Shown here piece by piece: positions 6,055 to 10,332 of a stretch of DNA of 10,332 nt; the first letter of the stretch is position 1; each line of letters begins with the position of its first letter. The notes beneath the pieces are model-generated. The model searched no databases, had not been told where the DNA came from, and was given only the letters and a program-made list of their open reading frames with translations. This DNA is from Actinomycetota bacterium. GTDB taxonomy: Bacteria; Actinomycetota; Acidimicrobiia; Acidimicrobiales; CADCSY01. The translations under genes and the position numbers were made by a program. The DNA lies in the NCBI GenBank assembly GCA_016178435.1, contig JACOTK010000277.1, positions 1 to 10,332 on the forward strand, read 5' to 3'.

Positions 6055-7191
6055 TCAGGTGGACCGGTCCGTGAGAGGAACGGTCCACTCCAAAACGGCC
6101 CCCGATGATTCGCCGGAGCGAAGCTCGAAGGTCCCGCCCAGCGTCTTGGCCCGCTTGGTCATGTTGGCAAGACCGTTCCCGCCGGCGCGGCCCGATCCCG
6201 AAAAGCCGACACCATCGTCAACGACGCGCAGGACCAACTCGGTGCCGGCTTCGATGAAGACGTCGACGCGATTGCTCTGCGCGTGGCGGGCCACATTCGA
6301 CAGCGCCTCCCGCACCACTGCCAGGAGTTGCTCACCCACCTCCACCGGCACCTGCGAGTCGATCGGCCCCGCAAGATGCAGATGCGGCTCGAAGCTCAGA
6401 GGACCTGCTGCCTCGGCGATGACCCCCATGACCATTGCCCGCAGCCCGCGATCGCCGGCCGGGCTCGCCTGGGGCTGAAGGGCAAAGATGGCCGAACGGA
6501 TGTCACGAATGGTGAGGTCGAGGTCATCGATCGTGTCCTGAATCCGCTCCGCCACCATCGGCTCGGCCAGACGGGCCGCGCCCTGAAGGGCCATGCCCGA
6601 CGCGAACAGCCGCTGAATCACCGTGTCGTGGAGATCACGAGCGATGCGTTCACGGTCCTCCAGGACGGCAAGCGCCTGGACCTGACCCTGCAGACGAACG
6701 TTCTCGATGATCACGCCGGCAACGGTTGCGAGCGCAACGGCCAACTCCTCGTCCTCCTCGGTGAACGCGTCGGCGCCGATCTTCTCGGTGAGATACAGGT
6801 TGCCGAACACCCGTTCACGCACCGAGATGGGCACGCCGAGAAAGGAATGCATCGGCGGATGATGGGGGGGGATCCCGAAGGAGTCGGGGTGAACGGCGAT
6901 GTCCGCGATGCGAACGGGTTTGGGGTCGACGATGAGGAGGCCCAACAGACCCTGACCTTTGGGGAGAGGGCCGATCGCGAGGGCGTCCTCGGGCGTGATG
7001 CCGACATGGATGAACTGCTCCAGGCTCCGATCCGAGCCGATGACCCCGAGAGCCCCGTAGCGGGCATCAACCAGGGTGCATGCCGCTTCGGTGATGTGGC
7101 GCAGGACGGCCGGCAGCGCGAGGTCGGACGCAACGAGCAGGACGGCGTCCAGCAACCCCCGAAAACGGACATCAACCCCGGGTGTCGACAT
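6055..7191 (-). CDS. dosS: Single-GAF histidine kinase of the DosS/DosT (DevS) type, probable heme-based sensor
   Basis: The protein has 378 residues and no membrane segments, so it is a cytoplasmic sensor. One GAF domain (about 10-165) is followed by a HisKA_3 domain with RDLHDTVIQRLF, phospho-acceptor His188, and an HATPase domain with the N box REALSNVARHA (Asn299), DDGVGF (325-330) and GGNGLANM (337-344). The GAF closely resembles GAF-A of M. tuberculosis DosS: LVDARYGALGV, LPKGQGLLGLLI, DPKP, PPHHPPMHSFLGVP and GNLYLTEK. His111 aligns with the proximal heme ligand His149 and Tyr133 with Tyr171. Position 49 is Gly, as in DosT, where DosS has Glu87. The second GAF domain of DosS/DosT (578 residues) is absent. 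Heme binding is inferred. The likely partner is dosR at 3049-3759, from which it is separated by two genes. A TANNNT 6 nt before the ATG suggests a leaderless transcript. Confidence 0.93.
   Translation of the reverse strand: MSTPGVDVRFRGLLDAVLLVASDLALPAVLRHITEAACTLVDARYGALGVIGSDRSLEQFIHVGITPEDALAIGPLPKGQGLLGLLIVDPKPVRIADIAVHPDSFGIPPHHPPMHSFLGVPISVRERVFGNLYLTEKIGADAFTEEDEELAVALATVAGVIIENVRLQGQVQALAVLEDRERIARDLHDTVIQRLFASGMALQGAARLAEPMVAERIQDTIDDLDLTIRDIRSAIFALQPQASPAGDRGLRAMVMGVIAEAAGPLSFEPHLHLAGPIDSQVPVEVGEQLLAVVREALSNVARHAQSNRVDVFIEAGTELVLRVVDDGVGFSGSGRAGGNGLANMTKRAKTLGGTFELRSGESSGAVLEWTVPLTDRST
6059..6088. terminator. Inverted repeat at the 3' end of the histidine kinase gene, possible bidirectional terminator
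   Basis: GTGGACCG (6059-6066) and CGGTCCAC (6081-6088) form a perfect 8-bp stem with a 14-nt loop in the last codons of the histidine kinase gene, just past the end of the converging gene. There is no T-run on either strand, so intrinsic termination is unproven. The stem may simply reflect coding constraint. Confidence 0.3.
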
Positions 7192-7197
7192 GAGCGC

Positions 7198-7203
7198 AGC
7201 CTA
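7198..7203 (-). promoter_or_regulatory. Candidate -10 element of the histidine kinase gene (leaderless)
   Basis: TAGGCT on the minus strand fits TANNNT and ends 6 nt before the ATG at 7191, so transcription would start at or next to the start codon. No good -35 is seen 17 nt upstream. The inverted repeat at 7220-7241 covers that place, which would fit an activator-dependent promoter. No ribosome site is obvious. Confidence 0.4.
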
Positions 7204-7219
7204 CGCTCGATCGTGGGCC

Positions 7220-7241
7220 GCTGTGGCGGCAACGCCACAGC
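7220..7241. promoter_or_regulatory. Perfect 9-bp inverted repeat between ppsA and the histidine kinase gene
   Basis: GCTGTGGCG (7220-7228) and CGCCACAGC (7233-7241) are perfect complements around a 4-nt loop, GCAA on the plus strand. It lies 26 nt past the ppsA stop and 28 nt before the kinase start. There is no T-run, so it could be a Rho-assisted terminator or processing hairpin for ppsA, or an operator over the expected -35 of the kinase promoter. The hairpin is certain; the role is not. Confidence 0.55.
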
Positions 7242-7267
7242 AGCGTGCCCGAAGGCCTCACCGCAGG

Positions 7268-9616
7268 CTAACGACGACGCGCCGCCTCGAGCAGGATCCT
7301 GCGTTCGGCGCCGGCGAGGGTTCGACGCGTGACATCGACCGCATCCGGGTTCACCGATACCGAGGTGATGCCGAAGCGGACGAGCCGCTCGGCGAAGGCC
7401 GGATTGTTCGAGGGGGCCTGACCACACAGCGACGAGGTCACGCCTGCATCGGCGCAGGCCTCGATGATGCGGCGGATGGCGTCGAGGACGGCATCATCGC
7501 TCTCGTCGAACAACTCCGCACAGACCTGCGAGTCCCGATCCACCCCGAGCATGAGCTGGGTGAGGTCATTGGAACCGATGGACACGCCGTCGATCCCCAT
7601 CGCCACGTACTCAGGGATGCGATACACCACCGAAGGGACCTCGGCCATCACCCAACGATGGAGCCCCCGCTCACGCCCGAGCGCACTGGCATCGATGGCC
7701 TCGAGGCAGACCTCCAGCTCCCAACGCGTCCGCACGAAGGGAATCATCAGGTGCACGTTGGATGCCTGCTCACGGGTCCGCGCCAACGCCTCGAGCTCCA
7801 TCGCGAACACCTCGGGGTCGCGGACATAGCGGTAGCAGCCGCGATAGCCGATCATCGGGTTCTCCTCATGGGGCTCGAATCCGTCGCCGCCCTCGAGCTC
7901 TCGAAACTCGTTCGTGCGGAAGTCCATCGCCCGATAGATCACCGGACGGGGATTGAACGCGAGCGCCACCCGCCGCAACGAATCGGCGAGCGCCGACACG
8001 AACTGCTCACGCCTGCCCTGTGCCAACACGTAACGGGGGTGCTCACCGCCGAGGGCATCGGCGATCATGAACTCGGCTCGCAACAGACCCACCCCGTCGA
8101 CGGGAAGAGCCGCCACCTCCTCGGCGCGATCGGCGATGGCAAGGTTCACGTAGAGGCGGGTCGCCAGGGTCTCGACCGAGGGCGTCGCCGGCGCCCGGTC
8201 GGCCACGTCCCGTGGCCTGGTGATCGCTCCGGGTTGGCCGGACGAGAGCGACGCGGTGAGGTCACCCGGATAGACCGCACCACGGGCGCCGTGGACGGTG
8301 ACGATCTCGCCGGTTCGCAGCGTTGTCGTCGCCCCCCGCGCCCCCACCACTGCGGGCATGCCGAGCTCGCGACTGACGATGGCGGCGTGACAGGTCATGC
8401 CCCCGCCGTCGGTGACCAGGGCGACGGCCCGGCGCATGGTCGGCACCCAATCGGGCGAGGTCATGGGCGCGACCAGGACCTCGCCGGCCTGCAACGTATC
8501 GGCCTCGTCGATCGAGGTGAGCACCCGTACCGGCCCGCTCACCACCCCAGGCGATGCCGCCAGACCGTGCAGCAACGGCTGGAGATCTGTCACATCGAGC
8601 GCCTGCATGTCCGTGTGTGGTGAAGCCTTGCCCAACGTGGTGATCGGCCGCGACTGCACCAGCCACCACCGACCGTCGACATCGACTGCCCACTCCATGT
8701 CCTGGGGCGCCCCGTAATGGGCCTCGACCTCGATGCCCTGGCGGGCAAGGCGCAGCACCTCCTCGTCGCTCAACACTCGACGAGTTGCCTCCTCGGGGCC
8801 GAGCTCGACCCGCTCGTCGTGCCCGTCGAGTCCACGAATGATCTTGTGACCCTTCGTGCCCACGTGCACCTGGCGCAGTCGTGGGCCCGTCTTGTCGACG
8901 AGGTACGTGTCGGGCTCGACCTGGCCGCCGACCACCACCTCACCGAGGCCGAAGGCCGCCTCGATCACCACGGCTCCCTGGTCACCGGTGGCCGGATCGG
9001 CCGAGAACATCACCCCCGAACGTTCCACGTCGACCATGCGCTGGACGACCACCGCGATGGCCGGCTCGGCGGTCACCTGTTGGCTTGCCCGGTAGGAGAT
9101 GACACGTTGGCCGTAGAGCGAGGCCCAGCAGTCGCCGATGCGCGCCAACAACTCGTCGTCGCCGACGACGTTGGTGAACGTCTCGTTCATGCCCGCGAAC
9201 GAGGTGTCACCGGTGTCCTCCGATGTGGCCGATGACCGAACGGCAACAGCTACCTTGTCACCCAGGCGGTGGTAGGCATCGAGCACCTCCTTGGCCAGCA
9301 CATCAGGCACGCCCCTCTCCCGAACGAGGGTCTGGAGGGTGTCGGCCACCGTCGCCAACGCACCGGTGTCGGTGGTGTCGAGCGCAGCGATACGGCTCTG
9401 CAGTGCCGCCCGGGCGCCCGCCTCGTCCATCGCCTGGAGATAGGCGGGAGCGGTCACCACGAAACCCGGCGGAACCGGAAAGCCTGCGCCGGCCAGCTCA
9501 CCCAGGTTGGCCCCCTTTCCGCCTGCGAGCGCGACATCACCTCGCCCGAGATGCTCGAAAAAGACCACGCCTTGACCTGGGGCCGCCCGAGGGCTCGGAT
9601 TCGCTTGGGCAGACAC
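7268..9616 (-). CDS. ppsA: Phosphoenolpyruvate synthase (pyruvate, water dikinase)
   Basis: A 782-residue cytoplasmic enzyme making PEP from pyruvate and ATP with release of AMP and phosphate, a gluconeogenic step. It is full length for the family (about 790). The order is an ATP-grasp domain with GGKGANLGEL (32-41), VPPGFVV (48-54), AVRSSATSEDTGDTSFAG (125-142) and EPDTYLVDK (234-242). Next is the swivelling phosphohistidine domain, TDGGGMTCHAAIVSRELGMPAVVG (402-425), with His410. Then the PEP/pyruvate barrel: GLLRAEFM (510-517), NPMIGYRG (586-593), GSNDLTQL (681-688) and CGQAPS with catalytic Cys731. Nothing essential is missing. The GTG at 9616 is the first start after an in-frame stop, and a promoter placed for a leaderless mRNA supports it; no ribosome site is seen. 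It lies 76 bp upstream of the histidine kinase gene on the same strand and is divergent from the ATPase gene. Confidence 0.96.
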   Translation of the reverse strand: MSAQANPSPRAAPGQGVVFFEHLGRGDVALAGGKGANLGELAGAGFPVPPGFVVTAPAYLQAMDEAGARAALQSRIAALDTTDTGALATVADTLQTLVRERGVPDVLAKEVLDAYHRLGDKVAVAVRSSATSEDTGDTSFAGMNETFTNVVGDDELLARIGDCWASLYGQRVISYRASQQVTAEPAIAVVVQRMVDVERSGVMFSADPATGDQGAVVIEAAFGLGEVVVGGQVEPDTYLVDKTGPRLRQVHVGTKGHKIIRGLDGHDERVELGPEEATRRVLSDEEVLRLARQGIEVEAHYGAPQDMEWAVDVDGRWWLVQSRPITTLGKASPHTDMQALDVTDLQPLLHGLAASPGVVSGPVRVLTSIDEADTLQAGEVLVAPMTSPDWVPTMRRAVALVTDGGGMTCHAAIVSRELGMPAVVGARGATTTLRTGEIVTVHGARGAVYPGDLTASLSSGQPGAITRPRDVADRAPATPSVETLATRLYVNLAIADRAEEVAALPVDGVGLLRAEFMIADALGGEHPRYVLAQGRREQFVSALADSLRRVALAFNPRPVIYRAMDFRTNEFRELEGGDGFEPHEENPMIGYRGCYRYVRDPEVFAMELEALARTREQASNVHLMIPFVRTRWELEVCLEAIDASALGRERGLHRWVMAEVPSVVYRIPEYVAMGIDGVSIGSNDLTQLMLGVDRDSQVCAELFDESDDAVLDAIRRIIEACADAGVTSSLCGQAPSNNPAFAERLVRFGITSVSVNPDAVDVTRRTLAGAERRILLEAARRR

Positions 9617-9622
9617 GTCATG

Positions 9623-9651
9623 ACGCTACGGCGAACCCCGATCATGCTCAA
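9623..9651 (-). promoter_or_regulatory. Probable ppsA promoter, leaderless
   Basis: On the minus strand TTGAGC (9651-9646) and TAGCGT (9628-9623) are separated by exactly 17 nt. The -10 ends 6 nt before the GTG at 9616, so the transcript should begin at the start codon. The -35 overlaps the palindrome at 9648-9668, a layout typical of activation by DosR-type regulators. Confidence 0.55.
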
Positions 9652-9668
9652 GGGCACAAAGACCTTGA
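9648..9668. promoter_or_regulatory. Imperfect palindrome resembling a DosR dormancy box, in the ppsA/ATPase divergent promoter
   Basis: Arms TCAAGG (9648-9653) and CCTTGA (9663-9668) are perfect complements. On the minus strand the core AGGTCTTTGTGCCC agrees with the mycobacterial core GGGACTTTAGTCCC at 9 of 14 places, including the GG-N-C of one half and the CCC of the other. Its outer ends supply TTGA to the ppsA -35 (TTGAGC) and to a plus-strand TTGACC at 9665-9670, though no good -10 follows the latter. The consensus is from memory and the match is degenerate. Confidence 0.4.
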
Positions 9669-9730
9669 CCTGCCCGGCCCGAAGACCCCCTCATCGTGCC
9701 GATCCGACTCTGGCCAACCCGTACCCATCC

Positions 9731-9737
9731 AGGAAAG
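9731..9737 (+). promoter_or_regulatory. Shine-Dalgarno of the P-type ATPase gene
   Basis: AGGAAAG lies 9 nt before the GTG at 9747 and decides that start. The ATG at 9739 is in another frame and runs into a stop at once. Confidence 0.5.
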
Positions 9738-9746
9738 AATGCTCCC

Positions 9747-10332
9747 GTGAGCCGGCTTCTCGACCCCCCGGAGCTGGGCGAGGGTCCTTCGGTGCCCGGT
9801 CTCACCGCCGTGCAGGCCGCGGAGCGCCTGAAGGCGGAAGGGCCCAATCGCCTTCCCAAGGCCAAATCGGTTTCGCCCTGGCGTCAACTCCTCGCGCAGA
9901 TGACGCACTTCTTCGCAGCGATGCTCTGGGTCGCCGGTGGGCTGGCCATCGTTGCAGGCATGCCCCAGCTTGGGTTCGCCATCTTCATGGTGATCGTGGT
10001 GAACGGCCTGTTTGCGTTCACCCAGGAGTATCGGGCCGAACGTGCCTCCGAGGCGCTGCGCGACCTGCTCCCTCGCCAGGCGTCGGTGGTGCGCGACGGG
10101 CTTCCCGTCACGGTCGACGCCGCCGAGCTGGTTCGAGGGGACCTGGTCATTCTCCGCCCCGGCGATCGAATCTCCGCCGACATGACCGTCGTCGAGGCCC
10201 ACAGCCTGTTGCTCGATCTCTCGACCCTCACGGGCGAGTCGGAGCCACAGGCGGTGAGCACCGATGACACCATCTGGGCCGGGACCTTTGTCGTCGAAGG
10301 CGAGGGACGAGGGGTCGTCACCCACACGGGCC
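9747..10332 (+). CDS. P-type cation-transporting ATPase, N-terminal part (3' partial)
   Basis: The first 195 codons of a membrane ion pump are present; the gene runs off the right edge. The N-terminal cytoplasmic region has GLTAVQAAERLKAEGPNRL (18-36), the usual cation-ATPase N domain. Two membrane segments follow at about 54-71 and 74-92, then QEYRAERASEALRDLLP and the actuator domain with VRDG, ELVRGDLVILRPGD (127-140) and TGES (162-165), the dephosphorylation motif. No metal-binding HMA domain or CxxC is present, so the P2-like (Ca/Mg/Na type) branch is more likely than heavy metal. The phosphorylated DKTG motif and the ion-site helices lie outside the window, so the ion cannot be named. 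CtpF (Rv1997), a relative of this broad class, is in the M. tuberculosis DosR regulon. It starts at GTG, 130 bp from the divergent ppsA start. Confidence 0.92.
   Translation, partial: MSRLLDPPELGEGPSVPGLTAVQAAERLKAEGPNRLPKAKSVSPWRQLLAQMTHFFAAMLWVAGGLAIVAGMPQLGFAIFMVIVVNGLFAFTQEYRAERASEALRDLLPRQASVVRDGLPVTVDAAELVRGDLVILRPGDRISADMTVVEAHSLLLDLSTLTGESEPQAVSTDDTIWAGTFVVEGEGRGVVTHTG

Noticed and set aside
6283..7332. A 349-codon plus-strand frame
   Set aside because: It is antisense to the histidine kinase; no domain is visible.
7076..8623. A 515-codon open frame on the plus strand
   Set aside because: It lies opposite ppsA and the kinase 5' end, has no recognisable domain and is rich in His and Arg, as expected of the antisense of GC-rich coding DNA.
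1..10332. CRISPR arrays, tRNA/rRNA genes, insertion sequences, attachment sites
   Set aside because: No regularly spaced repeats, cloverleaf-like sequences, transposase motifs or long terminal repeats were seen on either strand.

Overview
The window is a GC-rich (mostly G or C at third codon positions), tightly packed stretch with the look of an actinobacterial chromosome. It uses GTG as well as ATG starts, gaps are short, and the best family matches I recognise are to mycobacterial proteins. The gene order is not that of Mycobacterium tuberculosis. A non-mycobacterial actinobacterium, possibly of the Acidimicrobiia, is my guess; no rRNA or other taxonomic marker is present.

Layout. Bases 3-2249 (+) hold the 3' part of a GH65 disaccharide phosphorylase/hydrolase gene, apparently the end of a larger OtsB1-like fusion. 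It is translationally coupled by an ATGA overlap to a tandem universal stress protein (2246-3043, +). Converging on it is a minus-strand pair: a Pyridox_ox_2-type flavin-fold protein (4273-3734) overlapping a DosR/DevR response regulator (3759-3049). Divergent from that pair is a fused aminoglycoside-phosphotransferase-like/AAA kinase resembling Rv2004c (4350-5948, +). Converging on this kinase is a one-GAF DosS/DosT-like histidine kinase (7191-6055, -), with phosphoenolpyruvate synthase ppsA upstream of it on the same strand (9616-7268, -). Divergent from ppsA is the 5' end of a P-type cation ATPase (9747 to the window end, +).

How it fits together. Nearly every gene here has a relative in the M. 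tuberculosis DosR (dormancy/hypoxia) regulon or is its regulator: OtsB1/GH65 (Rv2006), USP (Rv2005c), Rv2004c-like kinase, a flavin-fold protein (compare Rv3129), a P-type ATPase (compare CtpF, Rv1997), DosR and DosS. The simplest reading is a self-contained redox/hypoxia response island. The GAF kinase would sense O2, NO, CO or redox state through heme and phosphorylate DosR at Asp73. DosR would then activate stress proteins, sugar phosphorolysis, PEP synthesis and cation transport. The residues that matter in DosR and in the DosS heme pocket are conserved at matching positions.

Regulatory DNA. The ppsA/ATPase divergent region (9617-9746) holds a 21-bp imperfect palindrome resembling a degenerate dormancy box. 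It overlaps the -35 of a good ppsA promoter that appears to give a leaderless GTG-start mRNA. The kinase gene has a similarly placed TANNNT -10 and a perfect 9-bp inverted repeat upstream. No tRNA, rRNA, CRISPR or insertion sequence was seen, and no stretch over 300 bases lacks a gene.
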